Of a stretch of 64,000 bases of DNA, positions 21,168-29,788 are shown piece by piece. The stretch is from contig NZ_BIMB01000024.1 of the NCBI RefSeq assembly GCF_004000865.1, forward strand, positions 34,035-98,034, written 5' to 3'. Made by a program: the position numbers and the translations under genes. The DNA is from Paenibacillus elgii NBRC 100335 (GTDB taxonomy: Bacteria > Bacillota > Bacilli > Paenibacillales > NBRC-103111). The first letter of the stretch is position 1. Each line of letters opens with the position of its first letter. The notes below the pieces were generated by a model. It did not search any database. It was not told the DNA's origin and saw only the letters and a list, made by a program, of their open reading frames with translations.

Positions 21168-21199
21168 AGAGACCTTCAAGTCCTCGAAGGTCTCTTTTA
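21168..21199 (+). terminator. Rho-independent terminator
   Basis: AGAGACCTTC (21168-21177) pairs with GAAGGTCTCT (21186-21195) over an 8-base loop, followed by TTT. It lies 31 bases after the DUF4303-like stop codon. Confidence 0.85.
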
Positions 21200-21296
21200 C
21201 GTTGTCCAGCTTGTCAGTTTAGGACATATGTCCTTTCCCAATCCTTCGATCTGTCATTTAATAATGGAAAAATGTATAGTTAGGGAGAGGGAAGAC

Positions 21297-21722
21297 GTGC
21301 GAGGGAGTTTATTTGCGTTTTTGGGCGGGGGCTTTATTACCCTGCAAGGAGTAGCCAACTCCCGGATTAGTCAAGACATCGGCACATGGCAAGCGGCGAC
21401 GCTCACCCAGTTCACCGGATTCGTTGCGGCGCTGCTGATCCTGATCTTTATGCGCGACGGGAGTTTGCAGGGATTCAAGCAAGTGAAGCCGCTATACCTG
21501 ACCGGCGGCGCTTTCGGAGCAGTCGTTATTTTCAGCAACGTCACGGCGATACATCAGATCGGCGTTACCTTGACGATCGCCGTGTTGCTGATTGCGCAGC
21601 TCGGTCTGACTTTCATCATTGACTGCACCGGATGGTTCGGCGTGGCGAAGCAGAAGATGGGGCTGCCGCAGTTCATCGGGATCGCGATGATGATCGCCGG
21701 TGTGGTCATCCTAAAATTTTGA
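21297..21722 (+). CDS. YdcZ-like (DUF606) small membrane protein, first copy
   Basis: 141 residues with four to five hydrophobic segments and the DUF606/YdcZ pattern: GSLFAFLGGGFITLQGVANSRIS at the start, Q-x-T-x-F at the second helix, and an AQLGLTFIIDCTGWFG motif near the end. These are DMT-type small transporters acting as pairs or dimers; the substrate is unknown. GTG at 21297 is chosen because GAGAGGG lies 6-8 bases upstream; the longer frame to 21228 adds a non-membrane leader without a ribosome binding site. It is followed by a Crp/Fnr regulator and a second copy, so the two YdcZ proteins may form a heterodimer. Confidence 0.85.
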   Translation: MRGSLFAFLGGGFITLQGVANSRISQDIGTWQAATLTQFTGFVAALLILIFMRDGSLQGFKQVKPLYLTGGAFGAVVIFSNVTAIHQIGVTLTIAVLLIAQLGLTFIIDCTGWFGVAKQKMGLPQFIGIAMMIAGVVILKF

Positions 21723-21752
21723 TCGCTGCAAGTTGAGGCTGGAGGCCGGAGC

Positions 21753-22481
21753 ATGAAGGAAATTCAAGATCGTGAACAATTAAATCATTATTTGCGGGCA
21801 TTTCAGCTCGAATCCGTATTCCACGAACCATTGCTGCCGCATTTGTCGCTGTACGGGTTCGAGCAGGGGGATCTCATCTGCACCCAGGGCCAAGCTCCGG
21901 AATATCTGTACGTGCTTGTGAACGGGAAGATCAAGATTTATACCACCTCGTCGGAAGGCAAAACGCTCGTTCTTTCTTTCAAGACGCCGCTTGAGGTGAT
22001 CGGGGACGTCGAGTACGTGCGCGGGACGCCCATTCTCAATATGGTCGAAGCCGTATCGTCCGTCTGTATGATCGGCATCCATTACCGCTGGCTGCACAAA
22101 TACGGAAAAGATCATGCGCCGCTGCTGCGGTTTTTGCTGGAAATCATTACGCAGAAGTTTTACATCAAGTCCAATTCGCTCAGCTTCAATCTGATGCATC
22201 CGGTGGAAGTGCGTTTGGCCAGCTATCTATTGTCCGTCACCTCGGACGAATCCGATTCCCGATTGGAAGGGCAGCTAAGCGCAGTCAGTCTGTCGGACGC
22301 GGCGAATTTCATAGGAACGAGCTACAGACATTTGAACCGGGTCATCCGGCAGTTCTGCATCAAAGGTCTCGTTGAGCGGGACAAAGGGGTTATCGTGGTG
22401 AAAGACAGGAATGGATTAAGCGCGCTGGCCGGTCATAATATTTACGAGCACAATCGGGGAAAAGGGGAGACGCGGTTATGA
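21753..22481 (+). CDS. Crp/Fnr-family regulator (YeiL-like)
   Basis: 242 residues. The N-terminal cyclic-nucleotide-binding-type beta roll is clear (PHLSLYGFEQGDLICTQGQAP, YLYVLVNGKIKIYT), followed by a long dimerisation helix and a C-terminal winged HTH (LSDAANFIGTSYRHLNRVIRQF). The recognition helix reads TSYRHLNRVI rather than the E-x-x-SR pattern of Fnr/CRP, so it is unlikely to bind TGTGA-N6-TCACA sites. It also lacks the Cys cluster of redox-sensing Fnr proteins. Its place between two YdcZ-type transporter genes suggests it controls them. The stop codon overlaps the next start (ATGA). Confidence 0.88.
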   Translation: MKEIQDREQLNHYLRAFQLESVFHEPLLPHLSLYGFEQGDLICTQGQAPEYLYVLVNGKIKIYTTSSEGKTLVLSFKTPLEVIGDVEYVRGTPILNMVEAVSSVCMIGIHYRWLHKYGKDHAPLLRFLLEIITQKFYIKSNSLSFNLMHPVEVRLASYLLSVTSDESDSRLEGQLSAVSLSDAANFIGTSYRHLNRVIRQFCIKGLVERDKGVIVVKDRNGLSALAGHNIYEHNRGKGETRL

Positions 22482-22960
22482 TGGTAGGGCTGTCCTTGTC
22501 GCTTATCGCAGGCTCGCTGGTCGGGCTGCAAAATATTTTTAACAGCAAGGTGAACGAGCGCGCGAGCTCTTGGGCTACGACGACATTGGTATTGGGACTG
22601 GGCTTTCTGGCTTCGCTGACGCTCGGTCTGATCGTGGAGGGAACGGATTTATTTGCGCCGCATCCGATGCAGACCTGGTACTGGTTTAGCGGCTTGATCG
22701 GCGTAGGGGTGGTCACCTGTGTGGTGCAGGGGATACGGCTGCTTGGTCCTACGTTTGCCGTCTCGATCGTGATGGCGGCGCAGCTCGGGTTTGCATTGTT
22801 GTGGGACTCGATGGGATGGCTCGGTCTGGACAAGGTTCCTTTTACGTTCAGCAAGCTGATCGGAGTGCTGGTTATTGTCGGCGGCATCGTTGTGTTTAAA
22901 TTGGGCGGCAGACGCGGGGCGCCGCGGGAACCGTCCAAAATGCCTGCGGGCCATTCTTGA
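22478..22960 (+). CDS. YdcZ-like (DUF606) small membrane protein, second copy
   Basis: 160 residues with hydrophobic segments matching the first copy: SLIAGSLVGLQNIFNSKVNER at the N terminus, WYWFSGLIGVGVVTCVVQGIR in the middle and AAQLGFALLWDSMGWLG near the end. The second copy is the better conserved at the V-N-E-R/N-S-R-I-S position after the first helix. A charged tail ends the protein. Translation is coupled to the Crp/Fnr gene by an ATGA overlap, with GGGGAGA a few bases upstream. The set looks like a self-regulated small-multidrug-type transporter pair. Confidence 0.85.
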   Translation: MMVGLSLSLIAGSLVGLQNIFNSKVNERASSWATTTLVLGLGFLASLTLGLIVEGTDLFAPHPMQTWYWFSGLIGVGVVTCVVQGIRLLGPTFAVSIVMAAQLGFALLWDSMGWLGLDKVPFTFSKLIGVLVIVGGIVVFKLGGRRGAPREPSKMPAGHS

Positions 22961-22987
22961 CAAGAAGCTCCCGCGGCGCCTTGCCGG

Positions 22988-23025
22988 AAACAGACCTTTG
23001 CCTGAGGGCGAAGGTCTGTTTTTTT
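22988..23025 (+). terminator. Rho-independent terminator
   Basis: AAACAGACCTT pairs with AAGGTCTGTTT, ending in a seven-T run. It ends the YdcZ unit and lies just before the convergent MFS gene. The same stem and the same TTGCC loop start recur at 38051. Confidence 0.9.
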
Positions 23026-23047
23026 GGGGATTGTACGGCCCGCTGCA

Positions 23048-24301
23048 TCATTCCGCTGCCTCCGGCTGCTCCGCATGCATGCGAAATAATTGAATGTACA
23101 GCGCGATACTGATGCATGCAACCGCCAAAATGATACTGAATATTCCCATAGGCGGCACCCAATTGGACAGGAAAACCGTCATCGGCGCCAAAAATCTCCC
23201 AATCGTGAACTGGAGGTTATCGGCTCCCATGTACTGTCCTCTGGCATGCTCCGGGGCATAGCGGCTAATAAAGCTCTGGGTGACCGGAGAGCGTACAATT
23301 TCACCAAAGGTAAAGATGATCGTAATGAAAAACAAAAACCATATATTGGTGCCCAGTCCGAGGGAGAAGGTGCCTACTCCGGACAACAGCGACGATAGAA
23401 TGAACACATTACGTTCTTTCCAATGGCGGAACCATTTTGTCACAGGAAGCACAAACAGGACAAACAAAAGACCGTTTAAGCCCAGCACCCAGCCAAAAAT
23501 CTCCGTACTCGACAGCACAAGGGAGCCGTCGTTCCATGTGAACAGAGGCTGAGCAGGGACCTCGTTGATCACGTATACCGCCAAGTACAAATCCAATTGC
23601 ATAATGGGGATCAGGGCAAAGATGCCTGCCAAAATATAAACGAGGAACACTTTATCCCGAAAAATAATACCGTATCCCTTCAACTGCTCCTTAAATACGC
23701 GGGTAATCGGAATGGAGGCATCCGGGCTGCTTTTCGCCGACTGCGGCAGCGTTTCATGAACGATGAAATACATTGCGATGAAATACAGCAGCAGGACCAA
23801 GGCGCAGGTCCACAACAGCTCTTGCCGGTAATGGAAGAAGAAGACGGCGCCAAGCGCAGGTCCGAGCACGGCGCCAATGTTATTGGCCGTCACGAACGTT
23901 GCGAAGATCTGGCGCCGGTTTTGCGCAGGCACCAGGTCGGCCACCATAGCGGAGCTTGCAGGTCTGTAGATGGCTCCGCCCAACCCAATGCCGATAAACG
24001 CGATATAATCCGTCCAATGGGATGACGACATCGCAAATAACGCAAACATTACTGTCTGAAGCGAAGCGCCCAGCAGCATTACGGGACGCCGTCCTACCCG
24101 GTCGGCTAAAGCTCCACCGAGCAGACTTCCGATGATGCTGAATATAGGGGGGATGGCCATCAAAATGCCGGCGATATGGCTGCCTAACGCCGCACCAAAA
24201 TAGACCGTGATAAACGGATAGTACATCCAAAACAGCAGGTTAAACAGCCCTTCGCCGAATAACCGCACTTTCAAATTGGGATTCCATAAACGGATTTGCA
24301 C
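23048..24301 (-). CDS. Major facilitator superfamily transporter
   Basis: 417 residues with about twelve hydrophobic helices. The loop 2-3 MFS motif is present as GGALADRVGRRPVML, and the helix-4/5 region reads GLGGAIYRPASSAMVADLVPA, typical of the DHA1 drug:H+ antiporter group. A second-half loop (LPVTKWFRHWKERNVFIL) separates the two six-helix bundles. The substrate cannot be inferred; multidrug or metabolite export is the usual role. GTG start at 24301 with AAAGGA upstream on the minus strand. Single-gene unit with convergent neighbour on the left. Confidence 0.9.
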   Translation of the reverse strand: MQIRLWNPNLKVRLFGEGLFNLLFWMYYPFITVYFGAALGSHIAGILMAIPPIFSIIGSLLGGALADRVGRRPVMLLGASLQTVMFALFAMSSSHWTDYIAFIGIGLGGAIYRPASSAMVADLVPAQNRRQIFATFVTANNIGAVLGPALGAVFFFHYRQELLWTCALVLLLYFIAMYFIVHETLPQSAKSSPDASIPITRVFKEQLKGYGIIFRDKVFLVYILAGIFALIPIMQLDLYLAVYVINEVPAQPLFTWNDGSLVLSSTEIFGWVLGLNGLLFVLFVLPVTKWFRHWKERNVFILSSLLSGVGTFSLGLGTNIWFLFFITIIFTFGEIVRSPVTQSFISRYAPEHARGQYMGADNLQFTIGRFLAPMTVFLSNWVPPMGIFSIILAVACISIALYIQLFRMHAEQPEAAE

Positions 24302-24596
24302 TTCAAAACCTTATCCTTTCCACAACGAAACTTGTTAGGATTCCCGGCCGGGTATACAAACTATAGAACGATATCCAGAAAAAGTATAGACTTATAATTA
24401 GGAATGGTTTATACTAATAATAATGAAAATTGAATAAGCCGAGTTTTATTTTAACTGATTCAAAAATCGAACACTTGTTCTGAAATGCGAGAGGCGCTTC
24501 CATTGGGAGCGTCTTTTTTGATGCAGTTGCATTAGGGGAGCAATATGTTAAAATTATCCTTATTCGACATGAGCATTGTACGAAGGGGGAGCGTGA
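24302..24596. other. Intergenic region, promoters expected, hairpin at 24491-24518
   Basis: 295 AT-rich bases between the divergent MFS and two-component genes. TATAAT occurs at about 24392 without a convincing -35. GGCGCTTCC and GGGAGCGTC near 24491-24510 followed by six T form an imperfect terminator-like hairpin on +. Since no gene precedes it on +, it could be a leader attenuator or a leftover. No protein-coding gene is supported. Confidence 0.5.
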
Positions 24597-24677
24597 ATGA
24601 CGGCGGGAGTCTGGAACTTTGTTTTCATGTTCTGGGCTTCCGCTGCTTTTGTTTATGTCTTGAATGAGGCGAGGTGA
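24597..24677 (+). CDS. Possible 26-codon leader peptide ahead of the sensor kinase
   Basis: ATG at 24597 has AAGGGGG about 7 bases upstream and runs to TGA at 24675-24677, which falls inside the ribosome binding site of the kinase gene. The encoded peptide is hydrophobic (MTAGVWNFVFMFWASAAF..., ending NEAR), like a tiny membrane protein, and would be translationally coupled to the kinase. The caution is that 24601-24644 is also a strong RNA hairpin of a dispersed type, so the open frame may be chance. Confidence 0.3.
   Translation: MTAGVWNFVFMFWASAAFVYVLNEAR
24601..24644 (+). repeat. Dispersed hairpin element, copy 1
   Basis: Arms 24601-24617 and 24629-24644 pair over about 16 positions with several G-U pairs, around an 11-base loop (TTTGTTTTCAT). 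The loop length and the GGAAC/GTTCTG base of the loop match the element at 39279-39328. Confidence 0.5.
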
Positions 24678-24685
24678 TCCGGCGC

Positions 24686-26488
24686 GTGCGGAGCATTCCG
24701 GCAAATCCATTAACCAAAATGAGCGTGAATTACCAGCTGATTTTGCTGTTTTTGCTCATGGTCAGTCCTGTTTTTATGCTGCAATGGTACGGAAATATGA
24801 AGGCCGAGCAAATTTTGAAGCGGAACGTGACGAACGCCTATCTGGAATTAAACAAGCAAAATCTAAGTCTGCTCAATCGGGACATGGATTCGATCAATCG
24901 AATCACCATGACCATTATCCAAAATCCGCTTACGCAGCAGATGCTTCCGGACGGTACGGACACGGTTGTGACGCGGGTCGGCAAATACGAAGCCTTGGAC
25001 AAGCTGCTCAAAAGCTACTCGATCGGGGGAGACGGCGGCGGAGCTGTAGCTTTCTCCTTATACGTCAACGATCCCAACGACGATTATTCGTTTGCTCCGA
25101 AAGTCAGGCAGGCCGCGCAAGCAGGCGTTTTTTTCGTTTCGGATCGGAATCAGCCGGAATGGTTTCGGGAAGCGCTTCAAAAGCAAGGCAAGGGCGAGCT
25201 CAAAATTATCGACAATTTCGATCCGTCGTCCGACCAAGGAACGCTGAGTTACGTCCGTGCCGTGAACAATATCTCGCATGGAAACGGCGTCATCGGCGTA
25301 TTGGTGGTGACCAAGCTTGAACGGATGATCGAAAACGATTTTCGCAGCGTCCAATTGCCGGACGGAGAAATTTATTTAACCGACTGGTCCGACCGGATTC
25401 TTGCCTCAACGACGAAAGGCGCGGGAAGCACGCTTCCGCTTCCGCCCGCCGCCAAGGACATGACGGCCATGGAAGGTATTCTGGACGCCGTGCATTCGGA
25501 TTATATTTACGTCGTCAACTACAGCTATTTGCTCCAGCAAAAGCTGATTTACCGCATTCCGATCCACTCCTTGCTTCAGCAGCAAAACGAGCTGAAACGG
25601 GTCATTCAATTAATTTCCGTTGTTTATTCGATGCTGGCGTTTGTCGTCGTGATGTATTTCTGGAGATCGTTAATGAATCCGATGCAGAAGCTGGTTCATG
25701 TTATAAGGAGCTACGTTCCGGGCAAGCCGGTGCGGAAAACGGCCGGGCGCAGGAGGAACGACGAGCTCGGCGTGCTGATTACCTCCGTCTATGACATGGC
25801 CGACCGATTGAATTATCTCGTGAACGACAAGTATCAGCACGAAATCAAGCAGAAGGAAGCGCAGCTGCAAATTTTGTACCAGCAAATCAACCCTCATTTG
25901 CTGTATAACACGCTGGAAAGCATATATTGGAAAAGCACGCTGGAAGGCAAGGGCGAATCCGCCGAGATGATCAAAGAATTGTCCAAGCTGATGAAAATCG
26001 GCTTAAGCAGGGGCAGAGAGCTGATTACGATCGGCGAAGAGATGGAGCACGCCGCCGCCTATATCAGCCTGCAGCAGCGGAGATACGAGCATAAGTTTCG
26101 CGTGGAGTGGAAGATTATGGAGGACGTACGTCCGCTGCTGATTCCGAAGATTACGCTCCAGCCGCTAATTGAAAACGCTATTATTCATGGTGTGAAAAAT
26201 ATGGGGGAAGACGGGGAAATCGTCATATCCGCCGTACTGCAGGACGATAAGGTGACGGTTCGCGTGGAAGATAACGGCTTCCGGGAAGCGGATCTTAATG
26301 CGATCCGCCGATCGCTGCACGAAGAGCATCCGGGCCCGTCCATGGGATACGGCATACGCAACATTCATCAGCGGGTCCGGCTGCATTTCGGGGATGCTTA
26401 CGGGCTCGACTATGCGAGAAATCAACCGCACGGAACGGTCGCCACAATCACTTTGCCCAAGCGCGAAGCCGTTCCAAACGGACAATAA
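24686..26488 (+). CDS. YesM-type sensor histidine kinase
   Basis: About 600 residues. First membrane segment near residues 17-36 (LILLFLLMVSPVFML), then a long extracytoplasmic sensor domain, second membrane segment near 300-325, a HAMP-like linker, the His_kinase box with the phospho-acceptor in QINPHLLYNTLESIYW, and a HATPase domain (PLIENAIIHG, VEDNGFRE, GYGIRNIHQRV). This is the YesM/LytS-type arrangement that pairs with AraC-type response regulators to control polysaccharide use. GTG at 24686 is preferred because GAGGTGATCC (24671-24680) is close to the perfect complement of the 16S 3' end; the GTG at 24674 lies inside that site. It probably senses a carbohydrate and controls the transporter downstream. 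Confidence 0.92.
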   Translation: MRSIPANPLTKMSVNYQLILLFLLMVSPVFMLQWYGNMKAEQILKRNVTNAYLELNKQNLSLLNRDMDSINRITMTIIQNPLTQQMLPDGTDTVVTRVGKYEALDKLLKSYSIGGDGGGAVAFSLYVNDPNDDYSFAPKVRQAAQAGVFFVSDRNQPEWFREALQKQGKGELKIIDNFDPSSDQGTLSYVRAVNNISHGNGVIGVLVVTKLERMIENDFRSVQLPDGEIYLTDWSDRILASTTKGAGSTLPLPPAAKDMTAMEGILDAVHSDYIYVVNYSYLLQQKLIYRIPIHSLLQQQNELKRVIQLISVVYSMLAFVVVMYFWRSLMNPMQKLVHVIRSYVPGKPVRKTAGRRRNDELGVLITSVYDMADRLNYLVNDKYQHEIKQKEAQLQILYQQINPHLLYNTLESIYWKSTLEGKGESAEMIKELSKLMKIGLSRGRELITIGEEMEHAAAYISLQQRRYEHKFRVEWKIMEDVRPLLIPKITLQPLIENAIIHGVKNMGEDGEIVISAVLQDDKVTVRVEDNGFREADLNAIRRSLHEEHPGPSMGYGIRNIHQRVRLHFGDAYGLDYARNQPHGTVATITLPKREAVPNGQ

Positions 26489-26507
26489 ACTGGCGAGGTG
26501 GCTTGGA

Positions 26508-27827
26508 ATGTACAATATTTTGCTTGTGGATGACGAACCTCTGATTTGTCAAGGCTTAAGCCAGCTATTGGCTTCTTCGGGATTGAATATCGATCAGCTC
26601 TTTATTGCGCATAGCAGCTACGAAGCGATGGACTATATCCGCATGGAAGAAGTCGACCTGCTGATCACAGACATCCAGATGGGCGAAATGAGCGGGATCG
26701 AACTGATGCATCAAGCGAAAATGGCCAAGCCGTCGGTGCAATCGATCGTTGTTTCCGCCTACGAGACGTTTCAGTATGCGCAATTGGCGATGAGATTGGG
26801 AGCGAAGGATTACTTGATCAAGCCGCTGAACAGCAGCCATTTTCTGGATACCGTGCGCAATGTATTGCTCAAAATGGACAAAGCGGCGGCGGTAACCCAC
26901 GATGAATTTATCGCTGAGCTGAGCGACCGGTTCCGAATGGAGGAGCCCGACCGGACGAAAACGGAGGCGCTGAACCGGCTGCTGGCCGATCCCGCGGGCG
27001 CTTCGGTTGAGCGGCTTGTGCCGATGGCCTCCTTGCAAGGGCCATATTTTGCCGTCCTTAAAATCAAGCCGGTTGTTCCACCCTCCCAAGAAGGGACTCG
27101 ATTCCTCGAAAAGGATCTCGCCTTATTGCAGTATGCCGTATTGAACGTGGCGTGCGAGCTGCTTGACGGTCAGTGGAATCATGCCGCTTTTTATTCGCCC
27201 GATCATGAGATTTCGATCATTCTGCAATGGAACGACGAAGCCTATGGAGATAAGAGCATCAACAAAATCAACCAACTCGACATGATTGGCAGATCGCTGC
27301 ATGCGAATGTGCGGAAGTATTTGTCGCTGCCATGCGTGGTTGGCATAAGTCAGATTATGAAAGGAATCGAGTTTCTGGGCGCTTTGAACGAGCAGGCGCG
27401 GAAAGCGATCCGCTTTCACCGGGAGCATCAGGATCATTACGTGTTTTACTACGGCGATTTTAGCTGGAATCCGGCTTCCCATGAGGCGACCGAGGAGGAA
27501 ATGGTCGTCCATCACAATCAAATTGTGGATACGGCCAAGCAATATATCCATCGGCACTTTGGGCAAAAAGGGCTGACGCTTCAGGAGGTCGCTCAGCAAA
27601 GTCACGTGAGTCCGAATTACTTGAGCTATTTGTTCAAGAAAAAAACCGGCTACAACCTTTGGGATTATGTCGTGAAATTGCGAATGGAGGAAAGCCGGAG
27701 GCTTATCACAAGTACGGATATGCGCCGCTACGAAATCGCCGATAAAGTAGGGTATGAATCGCCGGAGCATTTCAGCAAAATATTTAAAAAGTATTATGGC
27801 GTCAGTCCGAGCGAATTGAAAAAGTAA
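26508..27827 (+). CDS. AraC-type response regulator
   Basis: 439 residues from ATG 26508 (GCGAGGTGG upstream; the longer frame overlaps the kinase and is not used). The N-terminal receiver domain shows VDDEP, the phospho-acceptor in LLITDIQM and the KPLN lysine. A central region of about 200 residues without a clear family follows. The C-terminal AraC double HTH reads LTLQEVAQQSHVSPNYLSYLFKK and YEIADKVGYESPEHFSKIFKKYYGVSPSE. It is the cognate partner of the kinase 20 bases upstream and likely activates the ABC transporter operon that begins 97 bases downstream. Confidence 0.94.
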   Translation: MYNILLVDDEPLICQGLSQLLASSGLNIDQLFIAHSSYEAMDYIRMEEVDLLITDIQMGEMSGIELMHQAKMAKPSVQSIVVSAYETFQYAQLAMRLGAKDYLIKPLNSSHFLDTVRNVLLKMDKAAAVTHDEFIAELSDRFRMEEPDRTKTEALNRLLADPAGASVERLVPMASLQGPYFAVLKIKPVVPPSQEGTRFLEKDLALLQYAVLNVACELLDGQWNHAAFYSPDHEISIILQWNDEAYGDKSINKINQLDMIGRSLHANVRKYLSLPCVVGISQIMKGIEFLGALNEQARKAIRFHREHQDHYVFYYGDFSWNPASHEATEEEMVVHHNQIVDTAKQYIHRHFGQKGLTLQEVAQQSHVSPNYLSYLFKKKTGYNLWDYVVKLRMEESRRLITSTDMRRYEIADKVGYESPEHFSKIFKKYYGVSPSELKK

Positions 27828-27923
27828 AATCGCCAATGATCCCGATAGGATTGCACATGTTCAATTTCCCTTCACATTTTTACAATTGGAGTCAAGACCT
27901 GTGAGAAATGAGGGAAATCCGCT

Positions 27924-28790
27924 GTGTATCGAGTCGTGAAAAGACATCTGTGGGGTTATTTGTTTATTTTGCCGGCTGCCGTTATTTTCGGCTTGTTCTT
28001 ATGGACGCCGATTGTCAAAGGCTTCGTTTACAGCCTGTACCACGTTGATTTTATGAAAGGCAACACCTTTGTCGGCTTCGACAATTATGTCAAAGTGCTT
28101 CGTGATCCCGATATCGGGCGCGCGGTGAAGAACACGCTGTATTACATGTTTCTGGGGCTTATCATCGGCTTCTGGGTGCCGATCGTCTTTGCGATTGCCA
28201 TCTCCGAGCTGAGGAGGTTCCAAGGGTTCGCCCGCATCGCTGCGTACTTGCCGAACGTGCTTCCCGTGGTCGTCTTGTACGGGCTGTGGCGATGGATCTT
28301 CGACCCGGTCGGCCCGATCAATGCGGTGCTGAGCAAGCTGGGCTTCGAGCCCGTTTCGTTTATGACCGACCCGAGCTGGTCCATGGCCTCGCTGGTCTTT
28401 ATGGAAACCTGGCAGCAATTCGGCGGCGCGCTGCTGATTTATTTGGCCGGCTTGCTCAGCATTCCCCGGGATTGGTACGAGGCGGCGGAAATCGACGGGG
28501 CCGGCGTCTGGCAGCGGATACGCTACATTACGCTTCCTTCGATCAAAAGCCTGATCTTGCTTTTATTGATTCTGCAAATCATCTCGACCTCGCAGGGCTA
28601 TCAATCCCAGTATGCCATGCTCGACGGCGGTCCCAACAAAACGACGCTCACCTATGTTCTGCTTATCGTGAAGTATGCGTTTACGAGCCAGGATTACGGC
28701 GCAGCGTCCGCCTTGGGCGTGCTGATGTTTTTCGTGCTCGGTGGATTGGCTCTGGTTCAATCCAAGCTTACCGGCAGGGAGGGGGCTTGA
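27924..28790 (+). CDS. Sugar ABC transporter permease (MalF/UgpA type)
   Basis: 288 residues with six hydrophobic segments and the EAA loop that docks the ATPase: YEAAEIDGAGVWQRIRYITLP, near residue 190. This is the first permease of a carbohydrate uptake 1 family importer. GTG at 27924 with GAGGG 9 bases upstream. The second permease follows after 2 bases, so the two are one transcript and form the membrane heterodimer. No ATPase gene lies in the set, as is common when a shared MsmX-type ATPase is used. Confidence 0.93.
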   Translation: MYRVVKRHLWGYLFILPAAVIFGLFLWTPIVKGFVYSLYHVDFMKGNTFVGFDNYVKVLRDPDIGRAVKNTLYYMFLGLIIGFWVPIVFAIAISELRRFQGFARIAAYLPNVLPVVVLYGLWRWIFDPVGPINAVLSKLGFEPVSFMTDPSWSMASLVFMETWQQFGGALLIYLAGLLSIPRDWYEAAEIDGAGVWQRIRYITLPSIKSLILLLLILQIISTSQGYQSQYAMLDGGPNKTTLTYVLLIVKYAFTSQDYGAASALGVLMFFVLGGLALVQSKLTGREGA

Positions 28791-28792
28791 GC

Positions 28793-29665
28793 ATGAGCAA
28801 ACACGAACGCGGCATTCTTTCGAGCTACGATTTGCGGAACCGCTCCGTTCGGTTCGGCTATGCGGTCATGATCGCGGCGATCCTCGTCATGGTCTGCACC
28901 ATGATCTATCCGATTCTCATTACGTTTTTTAACGGGGTCCGGCCCAATACGGAGATGAACACGTTTCCGCCCCGGTTTTTCCCTTCGGAGTGGCATTTCG
29001 AAAATTTCGGGCAAGGGTGGAACTATATCCATCTACTGCTGTTCCTTCGCAATACGTTTATCATTTTCGCGGGCAACTTAATCGTGACGGTCGCCGTGCT
29101 GGGGTTGGCGGCATTCAGCTTGACGCACATGAACGTGCCTTACCGGAAGCAGATCGGCGCCTTTTTCTGGATTACGCTCTTTATCCCGCCGACGACCTAT
29201 ATTATTCCGAATTTTATGAATTTGAAGGAGCTCGGGCTGCTGAACCAATTTGCGGCGTTCTGGCTGCCTGCGGCGGCCAACGCTTTTTACTTGCTGCTGC
29301 TGAAAAACTTCTTCGGCGGCCTGCATCCGGAAATCTTCGAAGCGGCGAGAATGGACGGCGCGTCCGACGGAACCTGCTTTTTCCGGATTGCCTTTCCTTT
29401 GTCCGTGCCGATTTTTGCGACGTTATCGATCTTTATTTTTTCGGCGGTGTGGAACGATTGGTTCTGGCCGTCGATCGTGATGCACAGTGACAACGGATAT
29501 CCTCTGGCTACGGCCATCTACAAGTATGTCCTGCAGGCCCGCAGAATGAATCTAAACCTGCGGTTCGCGATCTTGTTCATGGTGATGCTTCCGCCGGTCG
29601 TCGTATTTCTCCTATTCCAAAAGTTCATTCTGCGCGGCGTACAGCTGGGAGGAGTGAAAGGGTAG
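28793..29665 (+). CDS. Sugar ABC transporter permease (MalG/UgpE type)
   Basis: 290 residues from ATG 28793 (AGGGAGGGGG upstream; the longer open frame to 28286 overlaps the first permease). Six hydrophobic segments; the EAA loop reads IFEAARMDGASDGTCFFRIAFPLS, then a final helix pair ending in FLLFQKFILRGVQLGGVKG, the standard C terminus of MalG-type permeases. It partners the preceding permease and the lipoprotein downstream. Confidence 0.93.
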   Translation: MSKHERGILSSYDLRNRSVRFGYAVMIAAILVMVCTMIYPILITFFNGVRPNTEMNTFPPRFFPSEWHFENFGQGWNYIHLLLFLRNTFIIFAGNLIVTVAVLGLAAFSLTHMNVPYRKQIGAFFWITLFIPPTTYIIPNFMNLKELGLLNQFAAFWLPAAANAFYLLLLKNFFGGLHPEIFEAARMDGASDGTCFFRIAFPLSVPIFATLSIFIFSAVWNDWFWPSIVMHSDNGYPLATAIYKYVLQARRMNLNLRFAILFMVMLPPVVVFLLFQKFILRGVQLGGVKG

Positions 29666-29788
29666 CGGGCGAGCAGCTTTATCGTAAACCTGCGCATAAT
29701 CCGGATAGGAATACGCCTCGTTTCGGAGAAAGGGTCCGATTAAGATGGAGATTAGATACACATCCAACAGTTGGAAAGGGGAATTCCA

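Noticed and set aside
21753..22481. The Crp/Fnr-like protein as activator of the FNR-like box at 39413
   Set aside because: Its recognition helix (TSYRHLNRVI) lacks the Glu and Ser-Arg that read TGTGA, and no Fe-S Cys cluster is present.
24491..24518. Terminator-like hairpin ahead of the sensor kinase as a gene end
   Set aside because: No + strand gene precedes it and the stem has mismatches; listed only as part of the intergenic description.
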